DNA of 64,000 nt from Nemopilema nomurai (lineage: Eukaryota > Cnidaria > Scyphozoa > Rhizostomeae > Rhizostomatidae), in NCBI GenBank assembly GCA_003864495.1, contig ML133457.1, positions 2,562,001-2,626,000 of the forward strand. Reading direction: 5' to 3'. Position numbers and translations under genes: made by a program. The notes beneath the pieces were generated by a model. It ran no database searches and was not told the origin of the DNA. It saw only the letters and a program-made list of their open reading frames with translations. Positions 27,501 to 38,598 of the stretch are shown piece by piece; the first letter of the stretch is position 1; the number at the start of each line of letters is the position of its first letter.

Positions 27501-30293
27501 AAATGCAAAGTCTTCCCCAGTCCTTAGAATTATAAAGCAATCCTCAAGACGCAAAGCAAGACATCATTGGTGTATCAAAACCAAAGCTAGGTTTAGTCAG
27601 TTTAAAGTACCATGTGCCATGGTACAATTGTCCAGTACCATCAACGAACCATGCAGCATTTGATATATAAAGAGACACGTACTTGCTGGATATCCGTTGT
27701 TGAGAGATCCGTCCTAACTGTTGAGAGATCGAAGGGTGATCCCAACTTCCATCCGAAGGGAGATCAAAGGGTAGACAGAGAATAGACTTTCAAGAGCATT
27801 GACTTCATCCTGAGAGAACAGCATCGGCTAAGCAGCAATATGAGAAATTGTTTTTCATATCTAGTAGACTGGCTGTTGCTAACTGTACTAAGATTCAGTG
27901 TTACAATTCATTCATCACAAAGTTGCAACGCTATAATGCTATCTTCGCTTACATTAAAAGTGAGTTCTTGCTTTCAAATTCTCCAACTCTACTTTTTCGT
28001 TTCATGACAATTCTATTCACTTTTTAGTCACATTGGCAATGTCCGAATCCTTGAAGTGCACCCAGGAGGAAAGTTTGTCCGACTGTACAACGCATCTGCC
28101 TTTCAGGTTTGATTCTTGACAGTTTTATTCATGTTACAGTTTAGGCTGATAACATAAGAAAATCGAATTCAATACATCTTTTCACTTGGAACAAGTGGCT
28201 TCCTATAAAGAGCACAAAATCTTTGAAATATTTCTCTACACTTTTCCTTCCGATGTCTTATATCACATCCTTTGCTAAAAATAACTCGTTTAGATGTGCA
28301 TTTTCATAAGATACTTGAGTATGCTTCGTAGAAAAGGGAGAACCCTTATTGTATATTCCAATATAATTGTCTAAATTAAAGTCATAACAATGTTGATTGT
28401 AATCGTAAAAGTGCGTAATATCCAAAGAGAACACCTAGCAAACGATACGAGAAACTTGTCCACTAATTACATTCCCATGAGCAAGTGTAATCAGTGTGTT
28501 GATTAAAAATCTAATTTACAGGATGAAGGAATTGGTAGCTTCATCATACAACAGAATGTCAGGGGAAGACCAGTGAATGTTTTCCGTTTCCCTGCAAGAA
28601 CAAAAATAAAGGCATCAACCAACGTCACGGTGAGTTTTCGACATACTTCGAGAAGACTTATTTTACTGCTTCTCTTGTTGAATACTTCCAATTTCTTTTT
28701 TATAATTGGCGTTAAAGCTCCCCGTGTTATAAAGATTGAATGAGTAAACTCAACTTTCCTAAAATTTAGGTTTGGTCAGCTTCAAGTCATGCAAAACACA
28801 ACCCTCCCTCTGATTTCCTTTGGAGCGAACAAGCAAAATGGAGGAGTGGACCTGAATGTACAACAATCCTTTGCAAGCCTAGTGGACAGGTATGGAAAAT
28901 ATTCAAACTGTTCCAAAGTGGCAGCCTTGCAGAGTTTGTTTTGAGAAATACCAATAAGCATCGTATTTTTAAATCTAATTTCCTACTGAGGGACAGTCTG
29001 AAATACAATATTACATTGGTATTTTTTCTTATAATTGGCTGATGATATTTTAAGGAATTTTCGCAGGTAATTTTTTATCAAATGAAGCGAAATGTTTATT
29101 TTTATTTTTGATGATTGTCAATTTTCCTATAGGCTGTTGCATGGACAACTTCCTCTTATCCATATGGAAACCCCAGCCACACTGGAACAAGAGACTACGA
29201 AGATGATAGCTATAACCACTTGTATGTTGATTGTTATGAATTGTTTAATAGTCCTCTTTCTTATTATAAATGCTATCATAAGATGCATCATTCATGTTTT
29301 GGAACACAACGTAGCTTTTTACGAATTCGAACTATTTCTGGTAACACCAACATATATCTTGCGCGTGGAAATTGAGATATCTCACCCAGCAACCATCGAG
29401 TATTGATGGGGATAAAAACAAAGCCTGTAAAATAGAGCCTTGTAGCAGGAGATTTAAGATTGATAGTCATTTGCAGCGTATATTTGTGTCGTTGCCGTAG
29501 ATCTGTTGACGCCTCAGCAGAGGAATTGGATAGTAACATTTTGAGATTTGTGTTTGCAACAGGCCAGAGGCAAAGCCATACAGCATGTCACCACGAAATT
29601 CAGTTCACCCTGGTCACACAAGGAACAGGGAGGAGCCATTAGCTAACGATGGAAGGATCCAGAATGCTCAGTCTAGGTCGCAAGCGACTGTCGCAAGGAA
29701 CAAGCCGAAACCAGTGCAACCCGCAAAAGCAAGTACTTTCACAGCAGGAGGAAACAAGGTATCCCATCATATTTCTATCCATGGTACTGTTAAGGTTTCT
29801 GATGTTCTTCTTGATTATCTCAATTTAGAGTGACAGAGCAATTTAGAGAGAGAGTGGGCGTTGAGTAATATCTCTATTTGCTGTTTGGGTATGATTTAAC
29901 GTGTGTGCGAAACGGAGACAAGACATTAAGGATACTAAAATTAGACCATTAACGAATATTTCTGTTGTTTAAACAATAAATGCTAACAAAAGTCTTCACT
30001 ACAGATAAAGACATAAGGGAGACAATATCCCACTTGCCTGTTACTTGAAACAGGGTTGCAATATTTGTGTTTTCTTTGGTAAGCAGGTTCGACAATTAAG
30101 AGGCAAATGGACAAGTTAAAATCTGTTCTCGACAAGTTTGTGCTCCGCCTATGTTGAAAGTAATGTTTTGCTAACAAATGTGCTTCTGTTTTAGAAACAA
30201 AATGGCATTATACGAATGTCAAATTCAATGGGAGATTCTGGATACTGCAGCCATAACAACAGAGTGACATTCAGGTCACCAATGCCTGCCTAG
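21511..30293 (+). CDS. lamin-like intermediate filament protein
   Basis: Exons: 21511-21818, 22847-23129, 23395-23580, 23851-23975, 24260-24480, 24604-24770, 25075-25158, 25601-25706, 28028-28106, 28522-28629, 28770-28889, 29133-29221, 29563-29758, 30195-30293; about 723 residues. Residues 14 to 374 form the coiled-coil rod. It opens with the helix-initiation motif ([17 protein letters not shown]) and closes with the helix-termination motif ([18 protein letters not shown]); its length fits the long coil 1B of lamins and protostome filaments. A Ser/Thr/Pro/Arg-rich linker follows, then an Ig-fold lamin tail domain in exons 9-12 ([20 protein letters not shown] ... VTVWSAS ... DFLWSEQ ... [11 protein letters not shown]). 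Lamins polymerise beneath the inner nuclear membrane. Here the last exon ends [10 protein letters not shown] with no CaaX box, and the linker holds only weak basic patches (STRRRN), so a cytoplasmic lamin-derived filament such as Hydra nematocilin is an alternative. Exon 4 needs one extra A at 23885-23888 to stay in frame. Confidence 0.9.
25707..28027 (+). other. 2.3-kb intron of the lamin-like gene
   Basis: This is the longest intron of the gene. It holds the alternative last exon at 26200-26278. Beyond that I see only AT-rich sequence, a near-palindrome (GTACCATG..CATGGTAC near 27610) and a repeated TGTTGAGAGATC (27700-27730). An 81-codon frame at 27057-27302 is probably chance. Confidence 0.5.
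26200..26278 (+). CDS. alternative last exon of the lamin-like gene
   Basis: An acceptor after TTTCTTTAAAAG accepts the phase-2 donor of the exon ending at 25706 and reads [20 protein letters not shown], then YTTSK and a stop at 26276-26278. AATAAA at 26274-26279 overlaps the stop. The exon starting at 28028 accepts the same phase, so the two are mutually exclusive. Use of this exon gives a rod-plus-linker protein of about 519 residues without the lamin tail domain. The frame has a plausible basic, Tyr/Thr-rich composition like the preceding exon, which argues against chance. Confidence 0.6.
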
Positions 30294-32806
30294 GATGCGA
30301 ATGTGGCTCAAAGCACGATATGATCAGGACTGTCATTAAGAGATGAAAGTGATTTTTTTTCTGGATGGACGGCTTCAAGATTACAATGAGAAGTGCCAAA
30401 CAAAGCCTTGCAATGTAGATTGATTTTAAAGAATTAACCTGTTCCGTATTTCAACATCCTGGTAATCAACATTCCAAAAAGTCTAAGTAAAATCTTTCAA
30501 TGCCTTGAAGAATAAGTAGAACTTCTATGATTTTGGATCATGTATCTGATCATGTATCTGATCATGTATCTGATCATGTATCTGATCATGTATCTGATCA
30601 TGTATCATGTATATGATACCTGATCATGTACTTTCAGAGACATTGCTTAAGTTTATAATTTGAAATTATCGCTCGAAGCATAAACATGCTAGCAGTACCA
30701 CAACATATCATAGAATTGGGTCTTTGATGCACATTGGAATGAATAAGTGCAGAAGAAAGCCAATAGTTAGTTTGGTCATGAAATATCTGCTAACACAACT
30801 CAGACAATATTTTGTTAGCTATATAGTAGAACATAAGTAGAATATTCTTGTAACCTTTATCTTTTCCATCATTATGATTTTATTGTAAATGAGCTTTTGT
30901 AATACTTTCTTGCACAAAACTTGGTAGTTATTAATTCTACATTATCAAATATTAGCCGTGTACTATACTACCCAAAACAGATTGGGACCATTTTTGTAGA
31001 TGGTATTGATATTGGCAGTCTTGCACAGATTCTGCACCTTCCATTTTCACGTATAAGTTTAATTTCTCATCAAAGTTTTTTTTCTTTGCGCATTTGGTAT
31101 ATTCCACACACAACAGTTAACAATTTTAAACAGTACCTGTAGTCAATGTAAAATGCTATATTCTTCGTTGCATAGTTTATAGTAACTTCAAACGTAGATT
31201 TTTATTCTCATAAAATAAAAAAATTCGATTGCATACCTATAACTTTTGCCTTTGTTTCAACCTCAATGAAAACGTACTTCCCTTTTCTAAAAAGGTAAAT
31301 TTAAGGTACCCCAAAGGAATCATATTACTGCTATCAAAACACTCAAATAATCAGTTTATCTCGGTGCTTCGATTATGAGTGATTGAAACTAATAAGGTAA
31401 ACATTAATACTTTTACTGAAATACTCAAACAATTTTTATCAATTTATGACAGTGCATCCATGCAGAATTTGGAAGAGTTTTACTAAAACTTTTTTTACTC
31501 AGAATCACTGCCTTCACATATTTCCATCAGTGAGTCAAGTCAATTCCATCAGAGTTAATCGAGTCAATACCAGAAAACAGATTATTAATAAAAAAAGACA
31601 TCCACCATGAATATAGCAAGAATGGTTCAATAACTACCACAAGCACTTCCCTGTGTAAAATTCTTCTACATATAAATTTTGAAACTTACATCAAATACAT
31701 GAACAATTTTATTTATTTCATAGCACGCTGAACATGACTCATCAAAAAAGGAAACAATGCCTTTGATTAGAAAAGAAAGCTGTTTGTTCAATTAGAATCT
31801 AGTTGACCTTCTGAAGCTATTAGTTGAAGAATATCTAAATTGTTTCGCAAGGCCTTTCAATAAGGGAAAGAATATAATTACGTTCCGAGCAAACAAAGCT
31901 TTTCTATGGTGGTGGAAATGATTGGAAGACCATTTTAAGAAAACATTTATATGACATATGTAGGTAGGAGTCAAAAGAAATATCAGAATGACAAAGAAAA
32001 TAGGCCTGGAAATACTTTCCAACTGGCTTCAGTTGAACAATAAATCTCATGAAAATTCCCAATGTTCACGAAAGCTGTTTTATCTATAAGTCCCTCGCTC
32101 GCGAAGAGAAGTCTTATCAACATCTAGTCATGCTTCGAAAAAGCAAGCTACAAGTCAATCACATTCACCTTCAGGCGTTTAATTCGGATAGGCTAATCGA
32201 AGTTGCAACTTATCTTTCAGTTTGGCTTTCGTAGAAGTTCCTCTTACATAGTTACATCTTCTATATCAAGTGGTGGGCAAAAGCTATTTAGCAAAATCAG
32301 CTGATTCTATGCGGGAAATATTGCGCTAAAATGAAAGTGCTATGTTTGAGAATAGGGGACGTTATTTTGCTCGTTATTTTGATTGAAAAGGCGTGGCTAC
32401 AAAATCTCATTCTGTAGAACTTGAACCAAACTATATACCATTGAGGAAATTCTATGATCTGTAAAAGCTATTATGAAAATTATGAAAATCTAGTTGCAAA
32501 TCTATGAAAAAATCCGGTTGAATTCTTTCATACTGCATACTATGATAGGCCACGAGGCTGCATGCAGCTAGCAAACAATTGGTAAATAAATTGCTACTAA
32601 TGCCATCATAGTTTTTTACCTCTTCGAGTGTTTGTTCTTTGCATTTTCAGTTAACCTACCACAAAGTCTGAATAAAGGTCAAATCATGGATTCTTGTAGC
32701 ATCACAAATACATATTATACTGTGCATTTTCACTTCGAAAATGATTTTTACTTAAAACGTACAAAATTATTTGGACAGAAGCATCTTAAAAATTGGCTAA
32801 CAGCTT
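30294..32806. other. intergenic between converging genes
   Basis: This separates the 3' ends of the lamin-like gene and secreted gene B. It contains the 12-bp tandem array at 30534-30634 and otherwise nothing I recognise. Confidence 0.45.
30534..30634. repeat. 12-bp tandem array containing TGATCA
   Basis: About six near-perfect copies of a 12-base unit, TGATCATGTATC, end in a partly scrambled copy. Each unit contains the palindrome TGATCA. The array lies about 240 bases past the lamin-like stop codon and may fall in its 3' UTR. Confidence 0.85.
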
Positions 32807-35800
32807 TCATGTTTGTCTTTGGACAATCAGATGGCTCTTTGTCTGTTTCGGCCTTGCTGCAGCTCTGCTTTGTCCCTTAAATCTTTTTGCTCCTTTAGCA
32901 ATGTCTTGCAAAAGCGAGCCTCTGACATTTTTTCGTTGTTTTTGCCTTTTTTTGTCCTGTCTGCTCCACTTCCTCTGGGTAAATCTCCTTGAGATTAATG
33001 TTTTCTTTGCTCCGGTGACATTTTGCATCTTTGTCTCTTTGTTTCGGTTAATTCCTCCGAAGTACTTGCTACTTGGTCCAATTGCATTATTTCTGAAGAG
33101 AAAAGAAAAAGACAAAAACCATTAACTATCGAATTCAATACCTTTTTCTTACCATGAAAATCCATAGGAATTAAGAAGAAGTTTTGAATTACAAAAAAGC
33201 TAAGATCTTTGTCAAAACTGAATAATTCATGCAAACGAGAATCGTCTCAAAAATTTCTTTTAGAACGTAAATGATCTTGATTTAGATTTTGCTATTTTTT
33301 ACCAATTATCGTTCGGAAATGATCGTATTTCATCGACCTCTAGGATAACACTACAAACATATCTTGTTATATTGCCGCCTAATGAATTTTTCATGTTTTG
33401 CTGGTGTTTTTACATCAATATCTCCTTTTTCATTGATTTCCCTGAATCTATTCACAAGATACCCTTTGCGTGTAGCTATTGTAGGACCGGACTGAAAGAC
33501 TTTTCAATAAAGAGCGACACTAGAGATAACGATTGGAATCAAAATGCTTTTACAAATACCTGAATCCGCTGCCTTGCCGTAAACCACCATTGACGTAGTT
33601 AGTTTCCAGACTGTATGGTTGTCGACTCGGCGCTACCTTTTCATTGCTGACAAAAGTCCCTTGCTTATTGTTTATTTGCTTGCTATCAAGCGACACTTGA
33701 CCGTCTTCTGTTGCCAATACTCCAGCAGTGGGATCAGCAAACAGCGAGGGAACGGACACCCCAGTCAAAAGATTTTCCACTGTTTTTGTTAATGCATCTG
33801 TGTACGAAAACTTCCTATCGGACGGATCCTCCTTCGGCGTGTCCTTGAGTCTCAGTTGATCGGTTGTGTCGCTTGTGTTGTCATTTTCTGCCTTTCTCAC
33901 TAACCCTGTATACCCTTCAATAACCAAAGGTCTCTTTGACGAAGACTTCGTTATATACATGTTGATTGGATTGAAAATATCGCCCGATGGCTGTTGGTAT
34001 CTCTGGAATCCCTGTGTAGGTGTTGTCTTTCTTCCAACTTGTGATTGGCTGCTTGTTCCAATACTTTTCTCTTTATTAACATCTGCAGGCAAACTTGAAT
34101 TTTGCGCTCTGGTATCTTGAAGATCAATTTGGCTCTGTCCCTCTACATGATCTGCCGCTGTATTGTCGCTTAATTCGGCATTAGAAATTGCTTCTTGCTT
34201 AATTTTTTCTTCGAGGACCTGACCAAATTGTTGTTTTGAACTTTCCTCACTGGCATCATAATGGCTACTTGGCATTTTCGTTCTACTGACTGCATTGTCT
34301 TCGGACTGACTCGCCTCCGGCTTGCCGATAATTGTCGTGTTTTCTGCCACTTCAGATCCGCCTGGAAAATCAATCTTCTTTTCTTCGTCTTCAAACGATG
34401 GCGTTATCTGGTGAGCATCTGAATTTGTTGACTTTGGTTTTTCTTCGGCACCAGCTTCTCTTTCACCCTTTTGCTCTTGCAGAATTCTCTTAAAATTATC
34501 AATCTCACTGCTTAAAAGATGGAGACTTTTGAGCATTCTTCTTCGCTCTTTGCTTTCTGGGTTCCCTGTGTTCAATAGCTTTGCTCGGAGCTGGGCACCA
34601 TTACTCGATTCTTCATTTACAGCAGAGGGGCCCTCTGTTCCTTTCAACCTCCTTTCAGTGCTCTCCTCCATGGTGCCTTTTAGGAGCCGTAGCAAATTAG
34701 AGACAACCTGATCGTATAAAAAGAGTTTGCCTTTGTTTTGCTGCTTGGACTTAAGGCTCTCCTTCAGGTCTGTGTTTTGCGTAAAATTCTTTTCACTGTC
34801 ATCCTCCGTTGGTGACTTTTGACTCACATTATTCTCTTTTTCATCCTTAACTTGTCTGGACTCTGTCTCGTTTGACACCGTCATATTGTCTCGCCTGACA
34901 AATCCACTTTGAATCAGTTTTTGCTTAATTGTCTTTATAAACTTCTTAATTGCGCTGTCTGACAAATTGCCGTTCCGCGAGATCTCTTCCTTCGCGAACC
35001 CTGTTAGCCTCAGGACGTCATCGTCATCTTCCTCTCCAATCGCAGGATGCTGGTGCATGTCGTACTTGGTTGTTGAGTGAACACTTTCAACTTTGTCGCC
35101 AGACTTGAGCATTTTTACATAGTTATGTTCCACTGTGACCTTTGATGTTCCATGCATTGCTCCCAGTCTGTTGTCATAGCTACCGACAACTGGGGTCTGG
35201 GCCGCAACTCCGTGGTCATGGTAACCAATTCCATCAGCTATTTGGATTCCATTTACCTCGTCTTCATTATCCAGGACAAGCTGTTTGGGCTCACTATCCA
35301 TGCTTTTGGTAGGACCCCTGCTAGTAAAGGCCACATGCAATGGATAATGACTATGAGCGCCATGCACTTCCTTTACTCCATTCCCAGAGCTTTCCTCGTT
35401 AGCATTTGCACCTACCGTTCTCATATTGGCCCCGTGCATTATTTTCTGAGCATCATTCTCTTTATCTCCCTTTTCTACAATAGCAACTAACGTGTCTTTT
35501 TCATCTTCCCCCTTTAACCCCTTTTCACTCGCACCTTTAATGCTGAAATTTTGTTTTCCTTGGAACCCTTTTTCTTTAAGAAAAACATTTACATTTTTAT
35601 CAGGTTTGCCTTTAGTCTGCTCCCCTTCTTCTTTGACCCTACCTTTCTCTGCTTGGCTATGTTCTGTTTTCTTATCGAGACCTTTCTCTTCAACAGCCAT
35701 TTTGAGTTTGCCTCCTTCACTGATTCTCTTTCTCTGTTCTTCCTTGTCCTCTTGATTATTTGCGTCGTGTAAGCTGTCATCCTTCTTGGCAGAAGGGCTT

Positions 35801-38598
35801 GCCTTACCTTTGTCTGCTGTAATTATCAATGCTCCTTTTCCATTCAAATGATCTTCTGACGATCCAGAACTATCTTCACTACCTTTCTCTTGCGCGGCAA
35901 TGCTCTTGGCTAAGTTTGGATTCATCTTTACTTCATCAGTTAACTTTGTTATGTAATCATTTATATCTCGTAACTTTTTAATCATTTTGTCTCTCTGTTT
36001 GGCAAGGTCTTGTCCATTGTTTCTTGAAATTTCTTCTTTTCTATTCAACCCACCTTTAGAATGCCAAACTCAATAAATACAAACTTTGAGATTCAAATTT
36101 TTACAAACGCACTATTTCATTGCATATGTTCATAGATGATCGCAAATCACGAGAAAGTGGGAAAATCTTTAGTTTATGTTCCTTATTAAATTTATTTAAC
36201 ACTCAATTTTCCTTTCTTTCTGCCCTAGCCTCCTTTTCAAATTTGGATTCTCACATTAAAAGAGGTATTGCCAATTCTTCCCTCCCAACTTGAGGCTGCC
36301 TTTAGAAGCATCTGCATATCATATCATATCGTATCATGTCATATCAGGTAGCATATTACAGAAATATAAATTTAGAGGAATAGTACAACATACCCAAGTC
36401 CCCAACCTTCAAATACTTCTTTGCAATGGGGAAAACCTTGTGGTCACTGGGCAGAACGACTCCGACTGACAGATGACCAAGACCACCGTGCTGCTTCTCC
36501 ACACCCTCGATGTAATAAAGCTTGTCCTTTTCAAGGTACAGTGTGTGTGACACCTGGTCTGGGTATCTGCAAAAAGTAAGGTATTACTGAGCATTGACTA
36601 CTGTAGAGCATTGAGCTAAGGAAATACTCTCAAACATGGACCATTTCAAATATTTCTCTCCTGCTGATACACTCAGCATTGTGATTGCATTGTGAAACAG
36701 AAGAAGGAAAATTGTGATTGCATTGTGAAAGAGAAGAAGGAAAATGCAGAAACATGAGTGTGATTTGAAAATGACTGGCAAAAGATATTCAGAAGTTTTC
36801 AATGGATATCATTTTACTAATAGTTGAAAAATTCATCCACCTTCTACCTATCTTCGCAAAACTGATAATTAAATCAAATTCTGGAAATCGATTTCACACT
36901 ATTGAGTCTTGGAAATTAAAAACTAATCAGATATTAAGCCTTTTCTTCTTTTCTACAAATAGCAATCGAAAACTAAAGCATTGTTTCCGGTTTACCTAAG
37001 ATTCATCGGCTCAGTAAGCTATAGAACATGACTCGACCTACCTCGTGAATTCATTGTGTAAGGATTCTTCTTTTTGACTGATAATCTTCCTTGGATTGGC
37101 AGACTTCTCCTGCCCTATGAAGATCTGGCACGGTCCACTACAGCTGCTATAAAACTTGTACTCTCCGGTTTCTGGAGCTTTGAAGTACCCACGCACTTTC
37201 TGCAAGTAGTGTTTACTAACCTTTGCCACCGCGTCGAAGTTGTCAATGTGATTGATGGCTACTACGTTGTCGTTAGAGCTCAGAGATCGGACGGATGGCG
37301 TCACATCTTTTGAATTCTTGTCGATTAGCAAGATCTCCTGTATCATGCCTAAATATATAAATGTTCAAACAAGAATCTGGTGTTTAATTTCTCTAATATA
37401 TTTTTAGGTGTAATACTTCAAAGGTGGTTTCAAATTAATTACACGCATATTCGTCATTGTCAATTTCTTTCTCCACTTTATCTGTTCCCCTGAATTGAAA
37501 ATCTACTTTTCTTAAGAGAAGTTTCAATATAATCTAGCTATAAGTAGACTCAAGTACTCTGCCAAAAGTGTGTTGTGTCTACTTCATTCTTGGTCAATCG
37601 CTTTTCTATTCTTGAATGACCATTAGTGGTAAGAGAGAATATGCTTACATCTTCCAAGATTGCTTACATCTTCCATCTGGGAGAATTTACAACACCAAGA
37701 ATTCATTAACTTGACGGTCAGTCAGAAGATATGGAACGATTACGAGGTAAAAGACAATTACTGTAATGATTAAGAGATTTTCAATTCAAAGATACTTGCA
37801 GGTGTCCTAGAACAATTATTAAATGCAAGATTGAGGAGTCGAAGACTAAACTCATCATATTAGCGATCATGAACGCATCTCAAAATGATATTTGGAATTC
37901 TGCTCTCAGCAATCTTTTTGTGTATTCTTCGCACATAACAACTGTGATGGTCACGGTGTCTCAAAACACCAGAGATGTGTCACAGAATCGAGTAAACAAT
38001 CCAACATCATTAGAAAGGTAGTTTTGAAGTTTGCTTTGAGATCTTTATTTAACATATCAATTCATAGTCATAGGTGTATCATCATAAGGTTTCATCCAGT
38101 TTCTTGCAATGTAACGTTCATTGGTTCTTTGGTAGCGTGGAAGGGGATGGCATGCTTAGGCCCAAAGGCCTAAGCCAAGTAAGACAACAGCGTAGTCAAT
38201 AGATCAATGTATATCCAATTTGTTTCAAACAAGGCTGACCCAATGGTCACGAAACACACTGAATGTAACACTGAGTATAATTGGAGATGACAGTCAACAG
38301 TAATACGTCACTCTACAACAATGAACGTGATCACAATAACGGAAACGACACATTGACATAAGACAATACATACTTGTTAACTGGATTAAGATCAATCACA
38401 GACACTGCACGCAACACAACTAATTAACAAAACCCTAACACGTTACACAATTTGTATCAAAATTGCGGCGATAAAGAAATGTGGTATGCTTGACGATTCA
38501 TTATCTGAAGTTTGGTTGAAAAGCAAGTTAAAAATCTCACCATTACCGCAACTGAAGCAAGGTACCAATGTAATCAGAACAATAAGAAATTGAATCAT
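32807..38598 (-). CDS. secreted PA14-domain protein with long charged tail (gene B)
   Basis: Exons, 5' to 3': 38541-38598, 37042-37348, 36394-36566, 33560-36053, 32807-33092; about 1105 residues, phases 1, 2, 1, 2. The first exon encodes a signal peptide (MIQFLIVLITLVPCFSC). Exons 2-3 encode a PA14-like carbohydrate-binding fold with the hallmark RGYFKAPETGEYKFYSSC and later YPDQVSHTLYLEKDKLYYIE. The 2.5-kb fourth exon is low-complexity, rich in K, E, G, S and N, with EKG-type repeats and an acidic EEDDDD run near residue 400. The last exon is very basic (QRKWSRQDKKRQKQRKN). I infer an extracellular matrix or skeletal organic-matrix protein; acidic runs may bind calcium. It is a paralogue of gene A upstream, with the same domain order. 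An earlier in-frame ATG gives a longer leader; I chose the one directly before the hydrophobic core. Confidence 0.8.
36315..36347. repeat. degenerate ATCAT microsatellite
   Basis: Imperfect CATAT/ATCAT repeats just downstream of the second PA14 exon of gene B, within the intron. Confidence 0.6.
36394..37348 (-). other. PA14-like domain of gene B (two exons)
   Basis: Residues about 20-180. The GYFKAP..GEYKFY strand pair is typical of PA14, and two cysteines flank the position of the usual ligand-side acidic pair: here CSGPC, against CDDEC in gene A. The acidic pair is thus missing in this copy. The following half (YPDQVSHTLYLEKDKLYYIE ... LSVGVVLPS) completes the fold. Confidence 0.75.
36678..36744. 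repeat. 2 x 33-bp tandem duplication in a gene B intron
   Basis: Units start at 36678 and 36711 (ATTGTGATTGCATTGTGAAA core) and differ by one base within the core. It lies in the intron between the two PA14 exons. Confidence 0.85.
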
